Translations under genes and position numbers: made by a program
The notes under the pieces: generated by a model
What the model was told of the DNA's origin: nothing
What the model saw: only the letters and a program-made list of their open reading frames with translations
The model's database searches: none
Assembly (NCBI GenBank): GCA_944739405.2
Contig: OX123190.2
Span: 84,387,086 to 84,451,085, forward strand
From: Euclidia mi
Taxonomy: Eukaryota > Arthropoda > Insecta > Lepidoptera > Erebidae
DNA: 64,000 nucleotides
Reading direction: 5' to 3'
Shown here: piece after piece, positions 23,267-35,499 of the stretch
Layout of the letters: every line of letters starts with the position of its first letter
Position numbering within the stretch: position 1 is the first letter of the stretch

Positions 23267-25683
23267 AATGTTATTCCTTAATGAAACATCTGTACTGTAC
23301 TAAAGATAAAGTAGGGAACAAATAAGTAATCAAACATGTGTCAACAGGCTACTATTTTTAAGGTAAAATCACTCGCCTCGTTTGGAAAGATCTACCACAA
23401 GGATCAGTGCTTAGCCCAATTTTATACAACCTTTATACCCATGACCTAGATCTGACTGTTACCTCCTTTTGCAAAATCCTGCAATATGCTGATGATATTG
23501 TACTATATACTTCCTCCCACTCTTTCTCACAAGCCTCATCCCGTCTGAATTCCGCACTGTATTATCTTAATGATTGGCTCCTGGACCACAACCTATCCCT
23601 CTCCGTCCCTAAATGCAGTGCTGTTGCTTTCTCCCGTAAACGCAATATCCCTAACATACAGCTTTGTGTTGGTGACGAGCGTATTCCTGTTGAGGATCAT
23701 GTTAAATTCCTGGGTGTCATCCTGGACTCCAAACTTTCGGGCATTCATCACCTGAAATACATTGAGCGAAAAGGTGAAAAGGGTGTTAATGTCATGCGGG
23801 CCCTATCTGGGGTTCGATGGGGTTCCCACCCTTTTTGCCAAAAGCTTCTATACAACGCTGTGATTCGCAGTCATTTTGATTACGCGAGTTTTCTTCTTGA
23901 ACCTTGTAATAAAATTGCATTGTCCAAGCTGGAAAAGATACAGTCTAAGTGCCTGCGAATCATAGCGGGGGCTATGAGGTGCTCTCCGATCAATGCTCTT
24001 CAGGTCGAGTGCCTGGACCCGCCCCTTCATCTCCGACGTCAGTATCTATCAGACAGATACCTAATAAATACGCTCCAATTGAATTCTCACCCCGTTATCC
24101 CCATTCTGCAGTCGTTGACCGCTCTGATAACGTCGTCCTCTTACTGGTCACATAAACACCCTCCTCGTCTCATTATTTCTTTTAGAAAATTCCAAACCTC
24201 ATCGGCTCCTATTTACCAGTCACCTCTTAACCCTGTCTTCCTTACAGAATTCCCAGCATTAACCTACAAACCAAAAATTTGCCTGTACTTCGGTATTGAC
24301 AAGGATTGTAGTCAGGCTAATTTCAAACTAACGAACATTTTGACCAATGACTGGTCCGATTGGGTGACCCTATACACTGATGCATCTAAAATATCTGATG
24401 ATAGTTTTGTAGGTTCCTCTGTTTGGCTTCCTAAATTCAAAATCATCCTTAGTTATAAATCCCCCCAACAAAATTCTATTTTTACAGGCGAGTCTATTGC
24501 TCTATTAGAAGCAATCCTGTTTGTTGAGTCTCACAAACTTAATAAAGCACTAATCCTCTCCGACTCTCACAGTTGTTTGGCTGACCTTTTGAAAAATCCT
24601 CTGAAAAACCATAACTTTGAAATCACTCTTCAAACTCGAGCAGCTCTGTATAGGTGTCACTCAGCTGGCATTGAGGTAGCTATCGCGTGGATACCTGGCC
24701 ACACAGGCATCACGGGTAACGAAATTGCAGACTCCTGTGCTCATGCTGCAGCCCAAACGGGTTGCCTCAAATACAACTTCTGTTTTCCACGCGATCTACG
24801 CTCCCAGGCTCAGCCTTCGTTGGTTCGATCTTGGAATGACTTGTGGCAGGCTTCCAAGCTGATCAAGGGCAAATTTTATGGTTTAATTCAACCCAATATT
24901 CCTTCCAAACCCTGGTTTTTCAAAAATATTAATATTAATAAACTGGCAACCTCTACCATCATCCGTTTGCGCTTAGGATTTGTATGCTCCCCAGTATTCT
25001 TGGCCAAGATTCGGGTTAGGGACAACTCGTTATGTGAATGTGGCCTGGCCGAAGGGACCCTGGAACACATGTTCTTTTCTTGCCCAAAATTATCAGTTCC
25101 CCTCTACGATCTTCTCCCTAATTCTATCCCTAGACCCGTAAACATAGCTTTTCTTTTATCTCTGGCTCACACTCCCCTTGTCAAAGTTCTGTACAAATTT
25201 ATTTCCTTAAATAAAATTAGTATCTAGTATGCACATCCCTTGCCTTTTCACCCAGCTTCTACATAATCACTTCAATTATGAATATCTAATACCCTCAAAT
25301 ATGTTCACTACTATTTTATGTTCTTTGTTTTCCTAAAAGTCAGCCTCAAAGAGAAACCACTGCTAATCCGACCGATCAATAGGCTGTTCTTACTTAAAAT
25401 ATAATATGCCTATCTGATCTCTTCCTCCACCTTGACATTGGCAAAATCATCGATAACTACACGATGGGGCCATAATATAAAAAAAAAAAAAAAAAGTAAA
25501 ATCAGCTGCTGTCGTGTGGTAGGTAGTTATGTTGACAGTGACTGATCCAAATAGCTAAGACGGCTTAGATAGATAGATTATTGTCAGAACAGAATCTGAA
25601 ATCATCATCATTATTTCAGCCAAAGGACGTCCACTGCTGGGCATACCAACCGCTTCCCGCGATCTTAACAAGATTGTCGGTCC
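23267..25683 (-). repeat. Dispersed repeat (reverse copy of 10455-11040) split by a LINE
   Basis: 23267-23370 and 25496-25683 together are the reverse complement of the 10.5-kb repeat, sharing CTAAAGATAAAGTAGG, AAACATGTGTCAACAGGC, TCGTGTGGTAGGTAGTTATG and CCAAAGGACGTCCACTGCTG. The continuity breaks exactly where the LINE is inserted (23371-25495). The triplication seen in the 10.5-kb copy is absent here. Confidence 0.8.
23371..25495 (+). mobile_element. 5'-truncated LINE with intact RT end and RNase H, poly(A) and TSD
   Basis: The insertion is bounded by GTAAAATC at 23363-23370 and again at 25496-25503, a target-site duplication, and ends in a poly(A) run (25479-25495). The frame is open from the junction to TAG at 25225. 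It begins within RT (DLPQGSVLSPILYNL, then YADDIVLY), and continues with a thumb region. A complete RNase H domain follows, with TDAS, GESIALLEAI, SDSHS and HTGITGNEIAD. A C-terminal zinc knuckle has the pattern CECG...H....C. An RNase H after RT suggests the I/R1/LOA group. Because the 5' part is absent the copy is not autonomous. The absence of stops suggests recent insertion. Confidence 0.9.
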
Positions 25684-25795
25684 AAGATTTAGTAATAACG
25701 TAAATAATAATTATGTTTTATGATAAAATATCAATCGTTTGAAAGAATAAGATGGCATGAGAGACTAATTTCGCCTCTTGCGCGGTTTGTACGTA

Positions 25796-26858
25796 GCACA
25801 GTGTTTTATGAAGACCATTTTTCGGACACCGTCTTTTTATTGAAGAAGCTAATAGATATATTCAATAAAAAGAAATATTTTGTATCCCCATTAAGCTAGC
25901 ATCTCTAGTTTCTTAGAAAAACTTTTTGGAAAATCTTCATATTTCAAAGCGGAAATTTAGAAAAAAAGATATTCCTCTTAATCTAAGCATGATACGCAAT
26001 AATAATGTTACAAGCACCGATAGCATCTCTATCACTGCACATTTTACAGTTAAAATGAACCTCATAACTTGACTAGATTCAAATTTAAGCGAGATTTTGG
26101 ATTTTTAGATTTTCTTACTTTTCCCGAAGATTCTACCAAAAGGGGAAAAGTTATATATACACAAATGATACTCTTTACTTTCCTCATATACTCAATAAAT
26201 TTCAGACCCCAAATCCATGGAATCTAGAAGCTATTCCATATAACTGTTTTTGCTAGGTTTTACATATTTATATTCTGGATTTTAATGATTAAATTTTTAT
26301 TCAATATTGATTTCTTTACAACATATAATTTAGCTATAAAATCAATATCGAATAAAAATTTTATCATTATAATCCGGAATACAAATGTGAAAACCCTAGC
26401 AAAATCAGTTAATTTGGAATAACTTCTGGATTCCATGGATTTGGGGTCTGAAATTTATTGAGTATATGAGGAAAGTAAAGAGCATCATTTCTGTATATAT
26501 AACTTTTCCCCTTTTTGGTAGAATCTTCGGGAAAAGTAAGAAAATCTAAAAAACCAAAATCTCGCTCAAAATTGAATCTAGTCAAGTTATGAGGTTCATT
26601 TTAACTGTAAAATGTGCAGTGAAAGAGATGCTATCGGTGCTTGTAACATTATTATTGCGTATCATGCTTAGATTAAGAGGAATATCTTTTTTTCTAAATT
26701 TCCGCTTTGAAATATGAAGATTTTCCAAAAAGTTTTTCTAAAAAACTAGAGATGCTAGCTTAATGGGGATACAAAATATTTCTTTTTATTGAATATATCT
26801 ATTAGCTTCTTTAATAAAAAGACGGTGTCCGAAAAATGGTCTTCATAAAACACTGTGC
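25796..26858. repeat. 1.06-kb near-perfect palindrome (foldback element)
   Basis: The outer ends GCACAGTGTTTTATGAAGAC and GTCTTCATAAAACACTGTGC are exact inverts. The arms (about 515 bases each) are inverted copies throughout with few differences, including GATGCTAGCTTAATGGGGAT-type and CTCAATAAATTTCAGACCCC-type words. The centre lies near 26314-26340. No open frame of note is present. Near-identity of the arms implies recent origin or ongoing gene conversion. Confidence 0.9.
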
Positions 26859-27810
26859 GTAGTAGTAAACTCGCAGTAGCGCCATCTACTGCCACTGACA
26901 TTAAATGCCGCGGGTTTGACCTTACCGTGTCTCGATGACAGCTGACGGCACGCGACGCGAGGTGTTGTTACCTCCGTTTAGAATTCGACATTTTAGTTGA
27001 CGTAGTGTTTATTTTTTTTTACATTTTTTTTATTAAAACTCTTTCAGGCTGTTAACGAACTATTGTATGAAACCGAAACAAAGTAAAAAAAAAAATTTTT
27101 TCTCAAAAAAAAAATTCTAAAAAAAATAGTATATGGTTAGGGTCATTCTATATCACCAGCAGATCATGTGGTTCAAAGGAATTACACGACTTTTAAATCA
27201 CCCTGTAGGTGAGTATTAAGCAAATAAAAATATGGTTATTTCATAACATTCGTTTTATTACCAAAATCATCATAAGAACAACCCTAGCGCCTTTGTTCGA
27301 TGACGCGCTTGTACGTACAGTCACACAATCTGCAACTCTTTGCGTTAGTATTTAGGGTACATTTCTCTTCACTGCGAACAACGGCTATTATTATTAAAAT
27401 TTTGTAGGTGATTATAGCGTAGGTATTTTCGATTTTGTATGGCAGTGATGTATCTGTTACGAAGTAACTATTTAGTAATCTGTGCCCTTACTTAGCGACT
27501 GACGCAGACTGCGGGGCGGGGCAAGACAAAATGGTGTCCACAACGATATTGCCAGCATTAAAAGAATTCCCTGATATTCGGCGTTATTATATTTTTTTTT
27601 ATCTTTCCCCGTTTTTTATCTTACTCCAAGTCACCTTATATACAGTTGGTGCCGCTCCATCAACCGAATTTTAGGCGGCAAGATAAGTTACACGGGGGAT
27701 GATAATATTAAGAATAAAGCTCAAGTTTATTATAACAAACATAAACATAATAAACTAATAAAAATAAATGCCTTTGTTTAATTTTACCCCATACCTCATT
27801 ATCTACGTAC
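26859..27810. other. Intergenic with A/T runs; no gene seen
   Basis: The stretch has long T or A runs near 27010-27125 and ends a probable repeat with CACCCTGTA near 27200. No coding signal is present. Confidence 0.4.
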
Positions 27811-27937
27811 CTACCTATTTTGTTATTTGTACTTCGTATTACTGCTTGAACAGATGTAAGTTTTTGTGAATTGATTTCACAAAAACTTAAATCAGCTCAA
27901 ACGTGAAGAAATACGAACTACAAGAACAAATAGGTAG
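27811..27937. repeat. 127-bp imperfect hairpin
   Basis: CTACCTATTT and AAATAGGTAG bound an imperfect inverted repeat. The innermost arms AAGTTTTTGTGAA / TTCACAAAAACTT are exact. It could be a MITE or a precursor-like hairpin; nothing distinguishes these here. Confidence 0.7.
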
Positions 27938-28433
27938 ATATAATGTACAGTAATATTTATGAATATTCCTACCTATATATAGGTTACCCAAATAGTTTTA
28001 GAAATCGAAAAACAGATGTCGCTTGTGCACCGGTTGGCAAATATGGGAGACGAGAGGGCACTCTATTTCCGTAGTATTACTTTACTCTATGCACTACTAG
28101 TCCAGTCACTAGGCAAAAAACGGGGTCAATCTCGGAATTTGAGATAATAAGCTGGAAACTTGTATACAGCTTCATTTTGGCGTTCTAAAAGTTGTCTCCA
28201 AAGTCACATATTATCTCGTGTCTGCGTCGTAAGTTATTCGAGGTCAAAGGTCACGAAAATCGGTTTTTTGCAATTATCTCCGTTTCTATGGTTCCAATCA
28301 CTTCAACACCTATTATAAAAATTGAAGATAAAAAAATTTGCCACAACTTTTGTCTCAACTCTTTTTCTGTACGCTCAACCCTTTTCGAGATAGAGAGCGG
28401 AGAGCACCCAGTGCTCAGGCATATATTATACTG

Positions 28434-29135
28434 TTATATCCTATCCGCCATCTTTGATCACGAAATAGATATTGTATTTGGATTCATCATCCCTTAAATC
28501 ATCAGAGACGATACCCATATTGATTTTTAAAATTTTTCCATCCGCCATCTTTGATTTTCCATCCACCATCTTGAATCACGAAATAGATGTTGTATTTGGA
28601 TTCCCCACCCCTTAAAACATCGGAGACGATACCCATATTGATTTTTTTTTAATTCCCCATCCGCCATCTTTGATCACGAAATAGATGCTGTTTTTGAATT
28701 CCCCATTCCTTAAAATATCGGAGACGATACCCATATTGACTTTTTAAAAAATGCCGTCCGCCATCTTTGATTTCCTATCCGCCATCTTTGATCACGAAAT
28801 AGATGTTGTATTTGGATTCTCCATCCCTTAAATCATCAGAGACGATACCCATATTGATTTTTTAAATTTTCCCATCCACCATCTTGAATCACGAAACAGA
28901 TGTTGTATTTGGATTCCCCATCCCTTTTAACATCGCAGACGAAACCAATATTGACTTTTTTTTTCATTTTCCCACCCGCCATCTTTGATTTCCCATCCGC
29001 CATCTTTGATCACGAAATAGATGTTGTATTATGATTCCCCACCCCTTAAAATATCGAAGGTGATACCCATATTGATTTTTTAAATTTTCTCATCCGCCAT
29101 CTTTGATTTCCCGTCCGCCATCTTGGATCACTAAA
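28434..29135 (-). repeat. Reverse copy of the GATGGCGG-rich degenerate units
   Basis: Tandem imperfect units repeat ATCCGCCATCTTTGATCACG, AAATAGATGTTGTATTTGGA and GAGACGATACCCATATTGA. They are the reverse complement of the 17.0-17.9 kb units. The regular 99-bp minisatellite is absent from this copy. Confidence 0.75.
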
Positions 29136-29605
29136 TAAATTTCATATTATAAATCAGCGTCCCGAAAATCTCGAAAACGATACCCATATAGATTGTATCC
29201 TATTCGTTTAGCCTTTTTTTGCCTTTGACCCAACAAAAATAATAAAATGGTCAAACGAGAAGGGGGAGGCCTTCTCGTTTGACCATTTTATTATTTTTGT
29301 CTGGCCCCTAAAAGTTGTGGCGTAATTTAATATAGCCTTTCGGAATAATTGGGCTATCATAGGCAATAATAATTTTTAAAATCCGACTGCTAGTTCCTGA
29401 AATTTGCCGACATTATCTTTTAGCCTTTTTAGCCTTTTGCCCGGCCCTAAAGGATCGAAGCGTTATGCTATATAGCCTATAGCCTTCCGGAATAACTGGG
29501 CTATCGTATACAAAAATATTTATTTAGATCCGACCGGTAGTTTCTGAGATTAGCGCGTTCAAACAAACAAACAAACTCTTTCGCTTTATTATATCAGTGA
29601 AGACA
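29136..29605 (-). repeat. Terminal part of the dispersed repeat (right copy)
   Basis: Reverse complement of 16555-17000, ending with GAACTACT-type words and CAAACAAACAAACTCTTTCG. An extra 68-bp hairpin (29233-29300) has arms with GGTCAAACGAGAAGG / CCTTCTCGTTTGACC; the left copy has only one arm of it. Confidence 0.75.
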
Positions 29606-31880
29606 TTTTAATTATTTTTTTATATTTGATACAAATCTCCTTTATTGGGCGGATACTTCCATTGCTTCCATAGTTGTCGTTTTAACTGTTTAAGAAATAT
29701 AACTGCAAAAAGTATTTACACATACAAACTACTTAGTACTAAGACTTAGTAGTCAAATAATCCATACAGTCGTTCGACGAACGCGTCTAGACGGGTCAAT
29801 CGTGCGGGGGGCAAGAGGTGAGACGCGGGAAGAGCGGTACCTACTTACGTATGTCGCCTTAGTTCCCAACTAGGTACATATTTTTGGGGGCTGGCGCGAG
29901 CTTGTTTTTTGTTCGTTACTTATTTATTTGCTTATGAATATTAATTTAGATGCTGCATACGACTTGTACTGTGAGACATTGCAATGCTTTATGCTGCTTA
30001 AAGATTTAAAGAAATAAGGATTTAAAAAATCTGCGATTTCATCAATTTACTTACACCAAAAAATAAAATTTCATTAATTATAATTAAGTATTTAAATTAT
30101 TTTGAAATGTATTTACCTACCTATAACCACTTAAAATAATATGCACGTACCTACTAATCTACTGACATTTTACGATATCTCATGTTTGGCCCAGTCACTG
30201 AATAAAGTAGTAATTAAGTACTGTGCGTAAACAACAAGGCAGACGTAAGAAAATAATATGCGTTTTAAGGAAATATTCGATTCAAGTGTGATTTTAATTT
30301 CTTGCAATAAGTACCTAGTATTTTCGTATTAGGTAAGTACCTATCACTTATTATTATGTATCTTGGTAACGGCGCGGCTTAGCTCAAAAATAACCATATT
30401 TTTGGCCCCCTTTTATAAACCCCACACATGTTCTCCGTAACCTCATAGCCCGGAGACCCATCCAGTAAATGACCGTGGTATCTATTGCTTTACCTTGACG
30501 TAGTTTGCACGAAAATAAATCTGCAAAATACTTCATATGGATATAGGCTCTGCAAGCTGATCCCAAGTTTACCCATCCATTAAACGACCGCTATGACAAT
30601 CGCTTTATTTTAACTTGGTTTGTATGATAAAGACCAAATGAAAAATGCTTCATATTCTTAACCACCTCCCACGACACCTGTGGGATGAAATAGGTGCTGA
30701 CTGTGTATGCAAAGCTGTCACCGCACGAAAAAATGCTAACTGTTTTATAATAATTATTTATCGTTAATTATTGTAATATAATAAATAAGTGATTTACAGA
30801 ATAATATTCATGTAACGTAGCAATTGTTTTATTTTTCTATAATAAATAGACGGTATTTGAATAAGTAGGTATTGTTTACATTCGGCAGCCCTAGCCTCCT
30901 TACCCTTGTCTAGACGTTGTCGGCTTTTTCTTCGAGATCAAAGGCGTCAAACTACTGTATGCTCTTTATACTGTGGTAGTACTCACTCAAAATGGTATCC
31001 GGTATCTGTGGCGTTTTCCGCGTTTTGCTAGAGTGGCCAATATGGCGAATGTGATTTGTCTGTCAGAACCATTAGAATTTAACAAAATACTCGACAATCC
31101 GAATTTTGCGGATATATGTTGTCGACTCGAAATCTTTATTTTTTAATGTTTTATTATTCAGGTAAGGTTTCGATGTACTCCTTGACGAAATAATTATTAT
31201 AAGATTTGACACTGCGATAGCAGCGCAGTCCGTCGGTTCTAATGTGAAACATTCCAACATCCACAACAGCCTGGTGCAAGTTCCTAAGAAAAAACCGAAT
31301 GTATGAAACGTGCTATCTTTTTAATGGCTACTATTATATGTATAAAACGTGAAGACAGCATCCTTCACAATATACCCTTGGAACAGTATTCTTTCAAAGT
31401 TAGACGGTTTATACGTACATCACCGCCATCACATTATTATCCAGATTGAACTTTGCCGCGTTATGTAGTTTGTTTATAAAACGTAATAAACATACTGTAA
31501 AAGTGCTTTGTGTATACCAAATAAATGTGATTTTACACTTCTAGTGTTAGTGTTACTATATTTATTTGATTAGCATTGAAAGGAGCGCAATGAAAACAAG
31601 CAAAATAACTGTGCGAAATATGGCATACAACAACATGCCGGTCAAGTAATGAAATAAGGGTAGGTATTTATGGCAAAATGTCCCTAGATAAAGATCAATG
31701 AATATTTATAATGTTATATAATGTGATATATTTCAATGAAACATAAAAAATAAGGAAATATTCTAAAGTTTCATATCCTAGTACTTTGTAGGTAAACAAT
31801 AGTGCTGACTGTCAGTTATCGATAAGCCGTTATTAGAAATTGGCACAAGGACTAAAAATTCTATTCTTTTTTTCTTTTTA
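29606..31880. other. Intergenic; a diverged tandem duplication at 30456-30660
   Basis: No gene is recognised. At 30456-30543 and 30572-30657 two diverged copies share ACCCATCCA.TAAA.GACCG, ATCGCTTTA...TGAC and AAATGCTTCATAT-type words. The rest is AT-rich. Confidence 0.5.
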
Positions 31881-31887
31881 GATGTAA

Positions 31888-32070
31888 AAATGGGTAGCTG
31901 CAACTGGAAACCAAGACTTGATTTATGTGCCCATTGAAAAATTACATCAGTTGAACTATGTGTGTGGCAAGCATTTTAAGCCGAAAGACAGGGACGAAAA
32001 AAAGAGAACTCAAGTCAGAAAAACAGCTGTGCCTTGTATCTATAGACAATTCTTTAAATCCTATTACAGA
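31888..32070 (+). pseudogene. THAP-domain remnant (C-terminal half)
   Basis: The frame reads KWVAATGNQDL, then LNYVCGKHFKPKD and KTAVPCIY. The Cys..HF and A-V-P-x-I spacing matches the second half of the THAP zinc-binding domain. A pyrimidine-rich run ending in TTTTTAG lies just upstream (31862-31881), as at a 3' splice site. The frame meets TAA at 31885-31887, directly before the first conserved residue, so the exon is broken or differently bounded. THAP domains head P-type transposases and several host DNA-binding proteins. Confidence 0.5.
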
Positions 32071-32966
32071 GGAAATGTTGAAAACCTTTCCATTACATGT
32101 ACATACATATATCTTTTAGTTCTGCGTATTTTTCTTCGCTAATCTAGATTAGATTTATAGAATAGGCTAATTTGTTTGAATAAACACATAAATATTAAAT
32201 ACATCTTTTATTTGTGTTGGAAAAGTATAATTCTAGTCGAAACATAATTATAATTATTTCTTACCGAATATTATCGATATCGATATTTCGTTAATCACTA
32301 GAGGGTACATCCCTATATTGATAAATATGACAATGCTGACAACATAAAAACGATGTCAATTAGTATCTTTATGTTGGTACGAGTTCTCCCTGCACGTTTC
32401 ATACAAAGCTGAAAGTCTCGCATGATCTATGGCACGCACATCCACCTCTTCTTACGTAGTATTTGTATACTCTTTGATCCACAACTACTTACAAATTAAA
32501 AATTAAGTACAATAAACATTTTCCAGTGGACTAAATTGTGAATCTAAACCATTCTCAAGTCCCCTTGAACACATACAAAAAATGTCATCAAGATCGGTCC
32601 AGTCGTTTAGGAGCAGTTCAATTACATACACACGCACACAAGAAATATATATATAAAGATACGCAGATGTGACAAACTGTTTATTTTACCTACTTGATAT
32701 TTCGTGGACACAGAAAAATACAATCAGATATTTTTTTATATTTTGTGCTTGTAATTTATTTTATACATATACTTCAAGCATAGATAAATATTTTATATTT
32801 AACTTTAATGCTATTTACATTGGTAGGCCTATTAGCCTACTATCGGCCCTATTACCCAGTTCCACCAACGTCAGTACCAGGGCCATAAGTACATCGTTGT
32901 TGGCAACTATTTGGGCTTTGATGTCTACTTTAGGAGAGACATCTCTACTATGTACAGTATTATTAA
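32071..32966. other. Intergenic; a transposon 3' end near 32560-32662
   Basis: CATCAAGATCGGTCCAGTCG, TTTAGGAGC and a short ACAC/ATAT tail at 32570-32662 are typical of a widespread LINE or DNA-element end. No gene is recognised. Open frames at 32669-33058 lack motifs. Confidence 0.4.
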
Positions 32967-34277
32967 GGGCCTGTTCACGAGATCGGTCTAAGCGGCGCGC
33001 GTCGCGGCGGGCGGCGCGGCAGAGCGTCGTGCACGCCACGACCCTACAGCAGCGGTAAACGCAGCGGCAAATGTGGACGTATTTGGGCCGACGGAGTTAC
33101 CCATAAATATGGCGATAACCAAAATATCTTTGTGTAACTGTACGGTATACCTACAAAATTGTCGACATTGGATCTTCATTTCTTACAAGTATTTTATATC
33201 AAAGGAATAATGCATATTCGCAATTAATGAGGCGTTGAATAGGTACCTACACAACGTAGATTACGTTAAGTAGGTAGGTAAATCACCTTTTAACTTTCAT
33301 AGTAGCTGTGTCTGTACCTAAATAGGTACATATGTACATTACACAATGTTTTAATGTTTGCGATATATATTAAAACCTACCATTACATTCTGTAAAACAT
33401 TGTTTCATTACAACTCGCACCGTTTTATTAACATTTTTGTATAATATTTTCTTGGGTTTACGCGAATGTTACACATTGAAATTAAACTACAGTTTACGGA
33501 TTTTATCGCGTTATATTACTTAATTATAAAATTAAAAAACATCCTAATTTCAATAGGGAAGATGGTTGGAATGTACCTCCAGCTTGGGACCCTGTTATCA
33601 GGCTAATGAAACCCAAAAAGGACAAAGTCACCAGAAGACATCAAGACACAGTGAGCACATTCTATAGTAACACCAAAAGTTGAAAAATGTTCGGGTACTT
33701 TGGGATAACTTTTAAATTCAAGACAAAGACAAATATCACCTCAGTCTGCCGTGAACATGAATCCTGTAAAGAATTCGAAACGTCGGCTAGTAATAAAAAT
33801 GTAGTTTCTACATCTTTCGGTTTAAATGTAATAACAAATAACCAGTGAAAGTAATATAACGCGATAAAATCCGTAAACTGTAGTTTAATTTCAAAACATT
33901 TTTGTATTTATACAGCGGATGTGTTGCTATCCATACACGCGACCGTTTTAAAATTTCGACTTTAAATGTCTCCGTATTCATTACCGCCATAAAATATTTA
34001 ACAAATAGTTTAACCGCCTAGTTCGTCCCTCACGTAACGCTGTCTGTGCCGCTCGGAGTCGTGGCGTCGGACTCGGTCGCAGTACATTTGTTCCCGCCGC
34101 TCGCCGCACCGCCCGCCGCGCCGCTCGCCGCGCAGCCATTCGCGCCAAAAAAAACGCGCGCGTTATCGCTGTGCGCGGCGGCTCGTGGCGTGCTTCGAAC
34201 GTCTTCATACATTTGATCTTACCGTTCGCCGCCCCGCGCTAAGCCGCCGCTCAGAGCGGCAAGGTCGTGACAGGGCC
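32967..34277. mobile_element. Possible GC-ended non-autonomous DNA element carrying a PLE insertion
   Basis: GGGCCTGTTCACGA near 32967 and TCGTGACAGGGCC at 34265-34277 are imperfect inverted repeats. Both are followed inward by strongly GC-rich CGGCGG/GCCGCC segments. A PLE copy lies inside (33443-33894). No transposase is seen and no target duplication was found, so the call is tentative. Confidence 0.4.
33443..33894 (+). mobile_element. 5'-truncated Penelope-like element with 13-bp target duplication
   Basis: AACATTTTTGTAT stands at 33430-33442 and again at 33895-33907, a perfect 13-bp target duplication. Inside, a terminal arm (33478-33520) and its inverted copy (about 33849-33892) bracket the last PLE codons. 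These read NREDGWNVPP...WDPVIRL, homologous to the C-terminus of the PLE at 2936, and are followed by GAAACGTCGG. The arms are the same as those of the palindrome at 17238, so both belong to one family. Confidence 0.85.
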
Positions 34278-35262
34278 GTAACAGATGTATTTACTTATTG
34301 CCTATTCTATCCTTATTGTTGGTAGCTTCGATAGACACTTTATAGTCTACACAAGTGGCATTTTCTGGATAGAGTCTTTTATAGTCGGGTTTAGTATAAG
34401 TTGAGTAGGTAATCTAAATGCTCACCGCCGCCGCTATTACCACAGTCCTTCTCAATTCCTCCGACTCCGGCCTCAGGCCGAGGACGTTTATGTGAGGTGG
34501 GCGGGTTATCCCCGCCCCCCTCATTTCCCACCATTTCCACGGGTTTGTACACCAATCTCTATTGTTTTTGAAGAACTTCTAATCGAAAACCACTGAATAT
34601 TCAATAAAAATTTAAAATTGAAAAATCTTCAGATCCGCGCTTTTTAAGGTTCCCGCCAGTTCCCGCCAGAAACTGCAAAGGGGCCAAAACGAAAAAACTA
34701 AACGTAATTCCTTCATTGATGTAGTTTCTTCCACAAATATAATATTTATACCAATTAATTTGGCTTTTGAAGATTTATATAAAACTGTGTTCTTCGTTAT
34801 TGAGATTAATAATTACTTTGAAAAAAGCTACCTTTTTTTTACCCTTTGTATTAGTTTTAGGTTTTAAAACGTACCGCCTCTTGGTTTGACGGTTTTCGGT
34901 TTGACAATTGAATTATTTCTTATCTGCACTACGAAATGAGGCAAAGGATCAAAGCAATAAAGTCTAGTGAATAATACGAATTCTGGAAACGAATACGAAA
35001 AACATATACGATAAATAATATTTGACGTAACTAGTGAGTAAATAAGATGCTTTATGTGATTGCAACAACAATTTTGAAAGGAAATGCTTCATTAGCAATT
35101 TATTATTGATTATAGGTGTAATAGAATATGGACCTTTGCTTCGTTTTGATTACGAAAAAAATTGTCATGGCGGTCATTTACGGTTGTCAAAATTATTTGA
35201 AAATAAAATATTATTAATGCACTGAAATGGTTACAGTAGTGAGTAATAAACATATTTTTCAG
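34278..35262. other. Upstream region of the zinc-finger gene; promoter not resolved
   Basis: No coding sequence is seen. 34430-34530 is GC-rich (Sp1-like GGGCGGG and CCCCGCCCCC). The sequence CATATTTTTCAG ending at 35262 is a 3' splice site in front of the first coding exon, so an upstream non-coding exon exists. Its position and the start of transcription could not be fixed. Confidence 0.4.
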
Positions 35263-35499
35263 GTTACAAAGTGAAACATGGAAGCTGATGATGACATGAT
35301 TGTTTTGGTTGTGGTTGACGATGAGGAGAAATCAAAAATATCCCATTCTGACCTCAAACAGGCACCTGAATCCTACTCTGAAGATGCGCTGAAGGTAAAT
35401 GATATAATTGAGACAGCAGAGAAACACGGGGAATACATTGCTGTCAAGTTAGAGCCTGAAGACTTGGAGTCTGATTATCTTGAAGATGAAGTATTACAG
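35263..35499 (+). CDS. Zinc-finger gene, first coding exon
   Basis: The exon follows a 3' splice site at 35262. ATG 35278 opens 74 codons that are rich in Asp and Glu. It ends TTACAG|GTAATG (phase 0). The N-terminal M-E-A-D-D-D run and a KLEPEDLESD segment mark an acidic region. Confidence 0.85.

Noticed and set aside
10005..27205. CAGGGTG near 10012 and CACCCTG near 27200 as ends of one 17-kb transposon
   Set aside because: Sequence next to the two ends is not inverted-repeat beyond a few bases, so they are more likely unrelated element ends.
32669..33179. Open frames on both strands around 32.7-33.2 kb
   Set aside because: They cross the GC-rich end of a probable DNA element and show no domain.
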